NCBI GenBank assembly: GCA_002722095.1
Contig: PBKG01000023.1
Location: 1 to 44,155, forward strand
Length of the DNA: 44,155 bases
Source: Rhodospirillaceae bacterium
GTDB taxonomy: Bacteria; Pseudomonadota; Alphaproteobacteria; UBA8366
Direction of reading: 5' to 3'
A model generated the notes under the pieces. That model saw nothing but the letters and a program-made list of their open reading frames with translations, had not been told where the DNA came from and ran no database searches. Each line of letters begins with the position of its first letter. Position 1 is the first letter of the stretch. Below are positions 18,471 to 27,009 of the stretch, one piece after another. A program made the translations under genes and the position numbers.

Positions 18471-19694
18471 CTATTCGAACTCGTAACCTTCGTTTTCCAG
18501 CTCCGCCCGGTCGAAACCGAGCCGGTCGAGCAGGATTTCTGCGTTGCTTGAGCCCAGTTTTGGTCCCGCATGGCGCACGGCTCCCGGGTTCTCGGAAAGT
18601 TTGCCGACCACGTTCTGCATGCGAATAGGTTCGCCCAGTTCATCGTCCTCGATGGCGACGATGTTTTCCCGAGCCTTGAAGTGCGGGTCCTCGAAAATCT
18701 CCGCGATATTGTTGCAGGGAGCGGCGGCGGCATCGAATTGATCGAACAGTGCGATCAAGGCGTCACGGTCGAATTTCTCGATCGCTGCTTGCAGCGCATC
18801 GTCCAACTCAACAGCATTTTCTATGCGGAGCCGATTGTCGAGAAAACGAGGGTCCTCCGGGAGTTCGGGCACCTCAAGTGCTTCGCACATGCGTTCGAAG
18901 GTGGATTGCGCGCTGCCTGAAATCGACACCCATTTGTCGTCTTTCGTGCGGTAGGTATTGCGCGGCGCAGTGAAGGGGAGCCGGCTTCCGTTGCGTTCCT
19001 GAATGACGCCAAGTTGGTCGTAATCCACCACCTGGGGCCCCAACAGCGTAAACAACGGCTCGTAGATGCCGAAATCCACCACCTGACCCTTGCCGCCATT
19101 TTGATGCCGGGCCTGCAAAGCGATCATAGCGAGATAGGCGCCCATCAGTCCGGCACTGTCGTCGGCGAGGCCGAAGCCCGGTAGTAGGGGCGGACGATCG
19201 GGAAAGCCGGTGATGTAGGCATATCCGGCATATCCTTCGGCCAAGGTGCCGAAGCCCGGACGATGGCTGTTAGGGCCGGTTTGGCCGAAACCCGTGATAC
19301 GCACCATGATCAGGCCCGGATTTATTTCGCTTAGTGTGTCGTAGCCGATGCCCCACTTTTCCAGCGTGCCTTTACGAAAGTTCTCGATGACGATGTCGGC
19401 ATCCTTGACCAAGCGTTTGACGATTTCGACGCCGGTAGGGCTGCGTAGGTCGGCAGTGATGGATTTTTTGTTGCGGTTGATGAGTTTGTACATCAGCCCA
19501 ACGCCGTTCTTATTGCGGCCCCAATAGCGGACCTCGTCACCGGTATCGGGTCGCTCGACTTTGATGACCTCGGCCCCAAAGTCGGCGAGAAACATCGAAG
19601 AAATAGGGCCGGCCAAAAAATTAGCGAGATCAATTACCTTCACACCGTGAAGCGGCATATTCTGTGTGCCGGCGGAGGCTGTGGTGTCCGACAT
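18471..19694 (-). CDS. CaiB/BaiF family CoA-transferase (class III)
   Basis: A 407-residue class III CoA-transferase. It starts LHGVKVIDLANFLAGPISSMFLADFGAEVIKVE, followed by NRNKKSITADLRSPTGVEIVKRLV, DIVIENFRKGTLEKWG and GLADDSAGLMGAYLAMIAL, all family hallmarks including the catalytic-type Asp in the latter segment. Such enzymes move CoA between carboxylic acids and prepare them for catabolism. The ATG at 19694 has a GGGAGA site; a longer frame to 19817 lacks conserved sequence. It is divergent from the TauD gene at 19789 across 94 bp, suggesting shared control. The substrate is unknown. Confidence 0.9.
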   Translation of the reverse strand: MSDTTASAGTQNMPLHGVKVIDLANFLAGPISSMFLADFGAEVIKVERPDTGDEVRYWGRNKNGVGLMYKLINRNKKSITADLRSPTGVEIVKRLVKDADIVIENFRKGTLEKWGIGYDTLSEINPGLIMVRITGFGQTGPNSHRPGFGTLAEGYAGYAYITGFPDRPPLLPGFGLADDSAGLMGAYLAMIALQARHQNGGKGQVVDFGIYEPLFTLLGPQVVDYDQLGVIQERNGSRLPFTAPRNTYRTKDDKWVSISGSAQSTFERMCEALEVPELPEDPRFLDNRLRIENAVELDDALQAAIEKFDRDALIALFDQFDAAAAPCNNIAEIFEDPHFKARENIVAIEDDELGEPIRMQNVVGKLSENPGAVRHAGPKLGSSNAEILLDRLGFDRAELENEGYEFE

Positions 19695-19788
19695 AGAGGT
19701 CTCCCTAAATTCTTGTCTTTTCAAATAGCTGGGCGATAATTGCCAGCAAATGCACGCCCTGACAATGGGTTTCCACCGGAGCTGAGAC

Positions 19789-20661
19789 ATGAAATTTACA
19801 ATGTCAGAACTCGGCACATTTGCGCGACAAATCGACGGCCTCGATTTATGGGAGTCACTCGATGTGTCGACCGCAGACAGTCTTGCGGATAGTTGGTCGC
19901 GCCATGGCGTGCTGGTTTTTCGGCGGCAGGCAATCTCCGAGGACGAGCTGGTTGAATTCAGTCATGCGTTCGGCGATCCGGATGTGATCGTCCGTGCGGA
20001 CTGGAAATCGGACAACCGCCCCGAGGTCATCCAGATAACGAATATGAAGGATTATCACGGCAATTCGATTGGCGGTCTTGGTGCAGGGGAATTGGATTGG
20101 CATACTGACCAAAGCTATGTCCCCGACCCTGCGACCGGCAGCATCTTGTATATGGTCGAAATGCCCAAAGACCCGCCAACGACGTATTGGGCTAACCTTC
20201 AATTGGCGTTCGATGCGCTTCCCGCGGCAACACAGGCGGAAATCGAAGGCCTCGACGTGGTCTACGATTACTTCATGCGACAATCGACCTACGACGATGA
20301 GCCCAAGATGTCCGACGAACTGCGTCGGAAAACGCCGCCGGTTACCCACCCACTCGTCAACATCCATCCGGTAAGTGGCCAAAAAGCCCTTTATCTCGAT
20401 CCCACGACAGCTGCCGGTATTGCCGGATGGGACGAGGCGGAAGGTCGCGGGTTGCTGGAGGAGTTATGCGCTCATGCGACGCAGGACGAATTCATCTATG
20501 CCCACCAATGGCAGATCGGCGATGTGGTGATGTGGGATAACGGCTTCCTGATGCACCGGCGCGATTCTTTCGAGCCGAGCGGGAACCGGCTGCTCAAGCG
20601 AACGACCCTAAAGCTACCGGCGGACCGTCACATCGTCCCGCCCGGCGCATTGGCATCCTAA
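19789..20661 (+). CDS. TauD/TfdA family Fe(II)/2-oxoglutarate dioxygenase
   Basis: A 290-residue dioxygenase with the facial triad His105, Asp107 (WHTDQ) and His256 (LMHRRD), and Arg271 to bind 2-oxoglutarate. The family segment GVLVFRRQAISEDELVEFSHAFGD is present. These enzymes hydroxylate a C-H next to a leaving group such as sulfonate, amine or ether. It is closest in pattern to the dioxygenase at 31147 (shared ATGSI.Y..EMP and LMHRRD) and less like the pair at 27006/27863. It is the only plus-strand gene of the block; its stop is 3 bp from the stop of the convergent permease gene. Confidence 0.92.
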   Translation: MKFTMSELGTFARQIDGLDLWESLDVSTADSLADSWSRHGVLVFRRQAISEDELVEFSHAFGDPDVIVRADWKSDNRPEVIQITNMKDYHGNSIGGLGAGELDWHTDQSYVPDPATGSILYMVEMPKDPPTTYWANLQLAFDALPAATQAEIEGLDVVYDYFMRQSTYDDEPKMSDELRRKTPPVTHPLVNIHPVSGQKALYLDPTTAAGIAGWDEAEGRGLLEELCAHATQDEFIYAHQWQIGDVVMWDNGFLMHRRDSFEPSGNRLLKRTTLKLPADRHIVPPGALAS

Positions 20662-20664
20662 GGA

Positions 20665-21567
20665 TTATTGCTGCTTGCGGAGTTTCGGGTCGAGCGCGTC
20701 GCGAACCGCATCGCCGAACAGATTGAAACCGAATACCGCAAGTGTAATTGCGAGCCCGGGGAAGAACGCGATCCAGGGAGCGCTCTCGGCATATTCTTCG
20801 GCTCCACCTTGCAGCATCAGACCCCAAGATGGTGTCGGCTCCTGGACGCCGAGGCCAAGGTAGGACAATGACGCTTCGAGCAGGATCGCCTGGCCGATAT
20901 TGGCCGTCAGGATGACCAGATAGGGCGCCATAACATTCGGCAGCATATGGCGCAGAATTATCCTCATATTCGAGAACCCGAGCGCACGGGCGGCGTCCAC
21001 GTAGGCTATTTCGCGTATCTGGAGCGCGTTCGATCGCACGATGCGCGCCGCGTCCGGCATGAAGGGAATGGCGATGGCGACAATTACGTGATGGAGTTCG
21101 GTGCCGAAAATCGCCACCATGGTCAGGGCAATGATGATGGTCGGGAAGGCGATAAGGACGTCGATAAAACGCTGGAAAACAAGATCGAACGTGCCCCCTA
21201 AAAATGCGCTGGTAACACCGAGCACAAGCCCGGTCGTTGCGCCGGCAAAGGCGGCAACGAAGCCTACGAAAAGAGCTGTTCGGGCGCCGTATATGAGGCG
21301 TGACAGCAGGTCCCGGCCGAACTGGTCCGTACCCAGCCAATATGCATTGCTGGGTGAAAAATGCATGGCTTCGAAATTATTCAGCTCGGGATCGTAGGGA
21401 GCCAGATAGGCGGCGAACGCAGCCATGAACATCATTGCCAGAATGATGAATGCGCCGAACGCTCCAAGTCCGTGGTTCCTAACGAAATCTAGGAATTTGC
21501 GGAAAGCCGACCGACGGTCGCCCAACTGCGCTGCTTCAATTTCGAATGTGTTGTCCTGTGTTGCCAT
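20665..21567 (-). CDS. ABC transporter permease, DppC-type (copy 2 of tandem pair)
   Basis: A 300-residue inner-membrane permease with six or so helices and the DppC/OppC signatures LLGTDQFGRD-like (WLGTDQFGRDLLSRLIYGARTAL) and the EAA loop YVDAARALGFSNMRIILRHMLPN. It imports peptides, opines or similar solutes together with the DppB-like permease and binding protein upstream. It is very similar throughout to the neighbouring gene at 21634, especially in the last 80 residues, so this is a tandem duplication. ATG 21567 is preferred; a TTG at 21579 would add four residues. A terminator lies just upstream, which would lower its expression relative to the first copy. Confidence 0.9.
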   Translation of the reverse strand: MATQDNTFEIEAAQLGDRRSAFRKFLDFVRNHGLGAFGAFIILAMMFMAAFAAYLAPYDPELNNFEAMHFSPSNAYWLGTDQFGRDLLSRLIYGARTALFVGFVAAFAGATTGLVLGVTSAFLGGTFDLVFQRFIDVLIAFPTIIIALTMVAIFGTELHHVIVAIAIPFMPDAARIVRSNALQIREIAYVDAARALGFSNMRIILRHMLPNVMAPYLVILTANIGQAILLEASLSYLGLGVQEPTPSWGLMLQGGAEEYAESAPWIAFFPGLAITLAVFGFNLFGDAVRDALDPKLRKQQ

Positions 21568-21577
21568 ATTTGATCTC

Positions 21578-21620
21578 AAAAAACGAAGGACCGCCGTATC
21601 CGGTTGATACAGCGGTCCTT
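21578..21620 (-). terminator. Rho-independent terminator between the two DppC genes
   Basis: On the minus strand a stem of AAGGACCGC / GCGGTCCTT continues through a one-base bulge pair into GTATC / GATAC with a five-base loop, followed by CG and six T. It lies 14 bp after the first DppC stop codon and ends only about 11 bp before the start of the second DppC gene. Confidence 0.82.
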
Positions 21621-21633
21621 GCGATCGTTTCTC

Positions 21634-22557
21634 TTACTGTTGCCGCAATTTCGGATCCAGAATATCGCGTACGGCATCTCCAAACAGGTTAAACCCGAAC
21701 ACTGCGATTGTGATCGCCAGTCCTGGGAAAATCGGCACCCACGGCGAGCTTTCTGCATATTCTTCGGCGCCGCCTTGCAGCATCAGGCCCCAAGCCGGCG
21801 TCGGTTCCTGCACGCCGAGACCGAGGTACGAGAGCGAGGCCTCGAGCAAAATCGCTTGACCGACAAACGCGGTCAGCATGATCAGATAAGGTGCCATGAC
21901 GTTGGGAACCATGTGGCGAAGAATAATTCGAGTGTGATTGAAGCCGAGCGCGCGAGCGGCATCGACGTATGGAATTTCACGGATCGACAGCGCGTTGGAC
22001 CGCACCACGCGCGCGCAACGCGGAATGAATGGGATCGTGATAGCGATGATGACGTTTTCATACGGCGTTCCGAACAACACACCCTTGGTGCCAAAGGTGG
22101 CGACCACGGCGAGGGCCAAAATAATCAGCGGGAAGGCCAGAAAGACATCCATGATGCGTTGGAAAATCAGATCGAATGTACCGCCGAAATAGGCGCTCAT
22201 AACCCCCAGCACCAGCCCCACGGTTGCACCGATGATCGCGCAGGCGAAGCCGACAAAAAGTGCGGTCTGGGCACCGTAAATAATTCGCGTGAAGAGATCG
22301 CGGCCGAACTGATCGGTGCCGAGCAGAAATTGCCAGCTCGGCGGCGATAACATCGCTTCGAAATTGTTCAGCTCGGGGTCGTACGGCGAGAGAACCGGCG
22401 CAAAAACAGCTGCGATGATCATCAACAACACCACAATGGCGCCAAACGCACCAAGCGGCATGCGCTTGCACATGTCCCAAACTTTGGCGCCTACGGATCG
22501 GTTATCGCGTAGTTCCTCGACATCGGATTCAAGGGCAGTTTCGTCGGCAGTGGACAT
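21634..22557 (-). CDS. ABC transporter permease, DppC-type (copy 1 of tandem pair)
   Basis: A 307-residue DppC-type permease. An N-terminal cytoplasmic tail and a first helix (LGAFGAIVVLLMIIAAVFAP) precede LLGTDQFGRDLFTRIIYGAQTAL and the EAA loop YVDAARALGFNHTRIILRHMVPN, which contacts the ATPase subunits. It differs from the downstream copy mainly in the N-terminal tail and by a small insertion (GVLFGTPYE) between helices. The start has a GGAGG site and lies 13 bp after the DppB-like gene, so the two are cotranscribed. Confidence 0.92.
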   Translation of the reverse strand: MSTADETALESDVEELRDNRSVGAKVWDMCKRMPLGAFGAIVVLLMIIAAVFAPVLSPYDPELNNFEAMLSPPSWQFLLGTDQFGRDLFTRIIYGAQTALFVGFACAIIGATVGLVLGVMSAYFGGTFDLIFQRIMDVFLAFPLIILALAVVATFGTKGVLFGTPYENVIIAITIPFIPRCARVVRSNALSIREIPYVDAARALGFNHTRIILRHMVPNVMAPYLIMLTAFVGQAILLEASLSYLGLGVQEPTPAWGLMLQGGAEEYAESSPWVPIFPGLAITIAVFGFNLFGDAVRDILDPKLRQQ

Positions 22558-22570
22558 CGCTCAGCCCTCC

Positions 22571-23542
22571 TTAACTGTATCTGATCCGTGGATCGAGCCA
22601 AGCGTAGCATAAATCCACGAGAAAATTGGTTATCACGAAAATGGCCGCGACGAGCATCACTAATGCTTGAGTCATGGTGTAGTCGTGATTGGTTACCGAT
22701 TCGACGAACAGTTTGCCCAGTCCGTTTAGATTGAACACCTGTTCGGTCACCACCAGCCCTCCCATCAAGAAGGCAAACTCAATTCCGATGACGGTGATCA
22801 CTGGCAAAAGGGCGTTTTTCCAGGCGTGCCGCTGTGTGATGACTTTTTCGAGCAGGCCCTTGGCGCGCGCGGTTCTAATGAAATCTTCGCGCAGCACTTC
22901 GAGCAATGCCGAGCGCATCATACGTGTTGCCACCGCGGAGTATCTATAACCCGTGGCAATGGCCGGCCAGATTAGCTGCGCAAGATTACCCAGCGGATCT
23001 GACAACGGATCGACATATTCGATTGGTGGCATCCATGGTTGCCCGAACCAGGCCTGGGTATAAATCAAGAGGCCGAGAATAATCAGAATGCCGAGCCAGA
23101 AAGATGGCATCGCAATACCGGCGATCGAAAAGCCGCGGACGATATAGTCGAGCCAGGTGTTCTGGCGGACGGCGGAAATCGTTCCCAGCGGGATCGCAAT
23201 AACAACGCTGACGATGGTAGCCATGATGGCAACCTGCAGGGACAGCGCGAAACGGAGTTTGATTTCATGGGTAATGGGCTGGCCGGTCCACATGGAATCG
23301 CCAAAATTGAACGTGAACAATCCAATCATGAAATCGAAAAATTGTTTGTAGAAGGGATCGAGCATGCCCAGCTTGAGCTGACATTGCTTGATCGCTTCCG
23401 GGTCTACATAAGTGCCCGAGCCGGCAAGCCTTAGCTCGCAAACATCGCCTGGAATCAAGCGCAATAAGCAAAAAACCAAAATTGCAGCGCCTATCAATGT
23501 CGGCACCATCAATAAAATACGTTTTACGGTGTATTTATACAT
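22571..23542 (-). CDS. ABC transporter permease, DppB-type
   Basis: A 323-residue permease with the DppB N-terminus (YTVKRILLMVPTLIGAAILVFCLLRLIPGD), an EAA loop (FIRTARAKGLLEKVITQRHAWKNALLPVITVIG) and C-terminal VTNHDYTMTQALVMLVAAIFVITNFLVDLCYAWLDPRI. It forms the membrane channel with a DppC-type partner. ATG 23542 has a GGGA site; the frame could start four codons earlier. It lies 106 bp after the binding-protein gene with a strong hairpin between them. No ATP-binding subunit is encoded anywhere in the window. Confidence 0.93.
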   Translation of the reverse strand: MYKYTVKRILLMVPTLIGAAILVFCLLRLIPGDVCELRLAGSGTYVDPEAIKQCQLKLGMLDPFYKQFFDFMIGLFTFNFGDSMWTGQPITHEIKLRFALSLQVAIMATIVSVVIAIPLGTISAVRQNTWLDYIVRGFSIAGIAMPSFWLGILIILGLLIYTQAWFGQPWMPPIEYVDPLSDPLGNLAQLIWPAIATGYRYSAVATRMMRSALLEVLREDFIRTARAKGLLEKVITQRHAWKNALLPVITVIGIEFAFLMGGLVVTEQVFNLNGLGKLFVESVTNHDYTMTQALVMLVAAIFVITNFLVDLCYAWLDPRIRYS

Positions 23543-23582
23543 AACGATTCCCAAGCTTTCTCAGGCATTTAGGGCTTGCTGC

Positions 23583-23612
23583 CCACCCGCCGCCAGGGTT
23601 GGCGACGGGTGG
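23583..23612 (-). other. Intercistronic hairpin between binding-protein and permease genes
   Basis: An inverted repeat CCACCCG / CGGGTGG with an inner GCC / GGC stem lies 37 bp past the binding-protein stop codon. No T-tract follows on the minus strand. Such hairpins commonly stabilise the 3' end of the abundant binding-protein transcript while letting some transcription through to the permeases. Confidence 0.6.
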
Positions 23613-23648
23613 TAACAACAAACATGTTCTAAGCGATAGTGGTCTCGC

Positions 23649-25394
23649 TTAGTTGGAGTGAGTGCACTTGCCACCCGTGCACCAGACCTGCTCGAGGCTC
23701 TGGTTCAGGTAATGGCTAGGCGCAACTTTCCAACCCTGCACATAAGAACGGTGAGGATTGATCTTGTACCACCAAGGGGTCGGGCCCACATGGACCTCTT
23801 TGGCAAGCGTATGCCACTCATACTCACGCATCATTTTGCGAACCTTTACCGGATCCGCTTCGCGCAGCATGGCGTCATAGAGCTTGTCGGCCGTGCGGTC
23901 TTGGTAGTTGGCGTAGTTGTTACCGGCGAGGTCGTCGGAGATGTACTTCGAGACGTCCGCCAGCGGGTTGATGACCGACTGACAGTTGAAGTCGATGGAG
24001 ACATCGTAGTCCTTCTTCTTACGCAACGAGGCGTAGAAGGGACCGGACGGCTGCACATGCTGCTTCGGGTTCAAGCCGATCTTCTTCCATTGACCAACAA
24101 GCCAGGTGCCGACCACTTTGTAAGGCTGGTCAACGCCACGGTTGTTGAACTTGAAGGTGTAACCATCGGGAACACCTGCTTCTTTCAGCAATTTCCGAGC
24201 TTCCGCACGGGACTTCTTCAGGTCCTTATGGAAGCCAGGAATCTTAACCAGCTCTTCTTCAGTTGCCGCGAGCGGGTCGCCTGGGAAGACGATACCGCCG
24301 ACCGTTTTCACGATCGCGATCTTGGAGAGATACTTCGATCCACCCCAACGATCGACAGCGAGAGTCAGCGCTTTACGCACTTTCGCCTGGCTAAAGACCT
24401 TATGCTTATGGTTCGGCGCAAACATCAGAGCGCAGTTCCAGTTACTTTCCTGAACCCGGATCTTGTTGCCCAAGGCCTTCTTAAGATCGTCGCGAGCCTT
24501 CGGCGGGAAGCCACGGAACTCGATCGCGGCACGGTCGCCACGGATCGCATTCAAGCGGATCGCCATTTTCGGCGCGCTGATCGAACGAACACCATCAAGA
24601 TACGGCAAGGATTTTCCATCCTTACCCTTGTGATGGTAAGTCGGATTACGAACGCCTTTTACGAACGAACCCGGCGAATATTCGTCAAACATGAACGGGC
24701 CAGAGCCGTAAATGTTTTTGGTGAAGAAATGCGGGTCTTTTTCCAGGATCGCTTTCGGATAGATCGCGTTGAACGGCAGTGCCACGGCGGGCAAGAATGC
24801 GCCCGACGGGAACTTAAGCTTGAAGACAACGGTGTCTTTATCCGTCGCTTCTACCGATTTCACCATCCGGAAGAAGGCTTTACGTGCACTGGGCACGCCC
24901 TTCGGCGGGAAAATGATGAGCTGGAAGTTCTTCGCAACGTCATGCGCGGTCACGGTCGTGCCGAGCACAGCCTTGACGTCTTTCACCGTAACCTTGTCGC
25001 CCAAGAGCTTGGCATTGAAGTCTTTGTCCTTAATGCTCTTGCCACCAGCCTTGAAGTCATTCCAGAACTTGGCGTCCTTGCGGATCTTGAAGGTATAGGT
25101 CTTGCTGCCGTCGGTCGGCTTCGGAACGCCGCCCGTGCAGATGTCGCACACGAAATCAGTGGTCGACTGCGGATTATTCGGGTTGATACGCATCAACACG
25201 CTGTAATACGGCCGTACCGGATGAACCACGCCGAAGGTGGTCTCCCGATGCAGGTCGAGGGACGGAATTTTACTTCCGACCACATAGTTTAAAGTGCCGC
25301 CACGGACCGGCTCAGCCGACGCGCCCGTTGCGACGCCGCCAAACGCTAGGGCAGTACCCATCGCGATAGCGGCGAAAAGTTTCTTGGAAGTCAT
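23649..25394 (-). CDS. ABC transporter substrate-binding protein, family 5 (DppA/OppA type)
   Basis: A 581-residue periplasmic protein with a clear signal peptide (MTSKKLFAAIAMGTALAFGG, cleavage after ASA near residue 27). The mature part has the family 5 layout: RGGTLNYVVGSKIPSLDLHRE, TYTFKIRKDAKFWNDF, TVTAHDVAKNFQ, YGSGPFMFDEYSPGSFVKGVRNP and a C-terminal lobe with LLKEAGVPDGYTFKFNNRG. Such proteins bind peptides, opines or other small solutes; the ligand is unknown. It has a GGAGAAG ribosome site and is first in the order SBP-DppB-DppC-DppC. The 610-bp gap upstream holds its promoter. Confidence 0.93.
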   Translation of the reverse strand: MTSKKLFAAIAMGTALAFGGVATGASAEPVRGGTLNYVVGSKIPSLDLHRETTFGVVHPVRPYYSVLMRINPNNPQSTTDFVCDICTGGVPKPTDGSKTYTFKIRKDAKFWNDFKAGGKSIKDKDFNAKLLGDKVTVKDVKAVLGTTVTAHDVAKNFQLIIFPPKGVPSARKAFFRMVKSVEATDKDTVVFKLKFPSGAFLPAVALPFNAIYPKAILEKDPHFFTKNIYGSGPFMFDEYSPGSFVKGVRNPTYHHKGKDGKSLPYLDGVRSISAPKMAIRLNAIRGDRAAIEFRGFPPKARDDLKKALGNKIRVQESNWNCALMFAPNHKHKVFSQAKVRKALTLAVDRWGGSKYLSKIAIVKTVGGIVFPGDPLAATEEELVKIPGFHKDLKKSRAEARKLLKEAGVPDGYTFKFNNRGVDQPYKVVGTWLVGQWKKIGLNPKQHVQPSGPFYASLRKKKDYDVSIDFNCQSVINPLADVSKYISDDLAGNNYANYQDRTADKLYDAMLREADPVKVRKMMREYEWHTLAKEVHVGPTPWWYKINPHRSYVQGWKVAPSHYLNQSLEQVWCTGGKCTHSN

Positions 25395-26004
25395 TTTAGG
25401 CTTCTCCTTCCCTGTTCGTGAGACCCTCGCGGCGTCTCATCTCCTCAAACGCTGCGGTCCGCAGACCGAGCATTCATTCGCATGCCATCGGACCCCACCG
25501 ACGGTCATACCTCTGCACAGGCCAACCGGTGGCCTGATGTTACTTCACGAATTTCTGGCGTTGCCTGAGCGCGTCCGTCGACCGCAATTGCGGTATCGGA
25601 TATCCGCGACAGGTCTTTGCCTTGGAATTTTATGCTGTCTTTGAAGATTTGGCCCGGAGCCCAGGGGTGCATTTTCAGTACCGATCTCGTGCTAACTGAC
25701 TTACTGCAGCCCAGTTCGCAGAAGATCGCGGAGGTTTCCCCATCATCGACATTATAAGTAATTGCATCGGCCGTTTTTACCGTTTCGGCCGACGTAAAAA
25801 CTGGGTATGGCGATTCTCGATCCTTAAAAAAACAGCCACGTGTCTCCCTGCCTCAATCTTTTTTATTGTTGGATTTTATTTTTCCATACTTCTAACGGTA
25901 CGGCTTAGCTCCCTTATCACCATATGATTAATAGGAAGCGGGTGCGGTCTGATACAGACTACGAAGCCACGCGTCAACAGCGGAAATTAACTTTATTTAA
26001 TGGA
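25395..26004. promoter_or_regulatory. 610-bp non-coding region upstream of the ABC importer
   Basis: No convincing gene lies here; a short plus-strand frame at 25294-25644 is antisense and unlike any family I recognise. It must hold the importer promoter (minus strand). Two symmetric motifs stand out: CTGCGG-T-CCGCAG near 25452-25464, and GTTTTTAC (25773-25780) paired with GTAAAAAC (25794-25801) across 13 bp, each flanked by TCGGCC. Either could bind a dimeric regulator. The 25840-26000 part is AT-rich. Confidence 0.45.
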
Positions 26005-27009
26005 CTATTCAGCGGCAGCAGATTTTGCCGGTATTGGGATAATCACGTCCGCTTCGGGCATTGGTTCACCCTGTAAAAACAACTGGATATTCTTGAAACA
26101 ATGCCCGGAAACGTTGCCCACATTGTCGAAGGCCGAGCCCGCCGCATGGGGGGTTACAACCACCTTGTCCAGCTTTAGAAGCGGGTTTTCCGGATCGGTG
26201 GGTTCAGGTTCCCAAACGTCTATACCGGCGCCCCGAATTCCTCCCGACGTTACTGCGTCGTGAAGCGCCTGTTCGTTCAGAATTCCGCCTCGGGCGCAGT
26301 TTACGATGATCGCGGACTTTTTCATCTTACCAATCGCTTCGCCATCGACGATATCGCGGGTCGAGTCATCGAGTGGGGTGTGGATGGTGAGTATATCTGC
26401 ACTGGTAAACAGCTCGTCGAGTTCGACGTAACGGGCGTTGAGTTTCTTTTCGGTTTCCGAATCCGCCTTGACCAGGTCGTGATAGACCACATCGGTTTCG
26501 AAGCCGATCAGCCGTTGGGCGACGGCACGGCCGATATTTCCGAAGCCGAGAATGCCCACGGTCTTGCCACGCATCTGCAGAGCGTTGTTGCGAAGCATCT
26601 TCTTAATGTCGAGCCATTCGCCGCTCCGGAGTCGCTCGTCGATTTCGAGCAGGTGGCGGTAGACTGCGAGCATCAACAGGATTGTATGTTCTGCGACCAC
26701 GGTTCGGTTGGCGCCGGCGGTATTGCAGAGCCCTAAGCCGTGATCTCGGACCGCATCGAGGTCCACCTTGTCGAATCCAATGCCCCATTTCTGGATAAAC
26801 TGCATGTCTGGCGATTCTTCGAGCATTCGCCGGGAAACCGGGGCGGCGCCGCAGACGATGAAGTCGCATTGTTTGGTAATGTCGATTTGGTGGTCATCGT
26901 CGTAGCTGTCAGCGAAGAGCAACTCAAAATTGTCCGGCGCGACGTCGCGGGTCTGGTCTTTAACCGGTTCGTCCCAAACGTCCAACATCGCGATTTTGTA
27001 ATTGGTCAT
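26005..27009 (-). CDS. D-isomer-specific 2-hydroxyacid dehydrogenase
   Basis: A 334-residue NAD(P)-dependent dehydrogenase. The Rossmann motif GFGNIG spans residues 155-160, with preceding GKTVGIL. The catalytic set is Arg240 (NCARGG), Glu269 (DVWEPEP) and His288 (TPHAAG). It interconverts a 2-oxo acid and a D-2-hydroxy acid; the phosphoglycerate/hydroxypyruvate branch is closest in pattern but the substrate is open. Its ATG overlaps the stop of the TauD gene at 27006 by 4 bp (ATGA). It is the last gene of a tight seven-gene operon starting at 33021. Confidence 0.92.
   Translation of the reverse strand: MTNYKIAMLDVWDEPVKDQTRDVAPDNFELLFADSYDDDHQIDITKQCDFIVCGAAPVSRRMLEESPDMQFIQKWGIGFDKVDLDAVRDHGLGLCNTAGANRTVVAEHTILLMLAVYRHLLEIDERLRSGEWLDIKKMLRNNALQMRGKTVGILGFGNIGRAVAQRLIGFETDVVYHDLVKADSETEKKLNARYVELDELFTSADILTIHTPLDDSTRDIVDGEAIGKMKKSAIIVNCARGGILNEQALHDAVTSGGIRGAGIDVWEPEPTDPENPLLKLDKVVVTPHAAGSAFDNVGNVSGHCFKNIQLFLQGEPMPEADVIIPIPAKSAAAE

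Noticed and set aside
23658..25292. 544-codon plus-strand frame opposite the binding-protein gene
   Set aside because: It is a mirror frame of a high-GC gene with biased codons; the minus-strand product has a signal peptide and family motifs.
25983..26005. Second CtrA-type site (TTAA...TTAA) near 25990
   Set aside because: The spacing is 6 rather than 7 bases and it lies at the 3' end of a gene, not in front of one.
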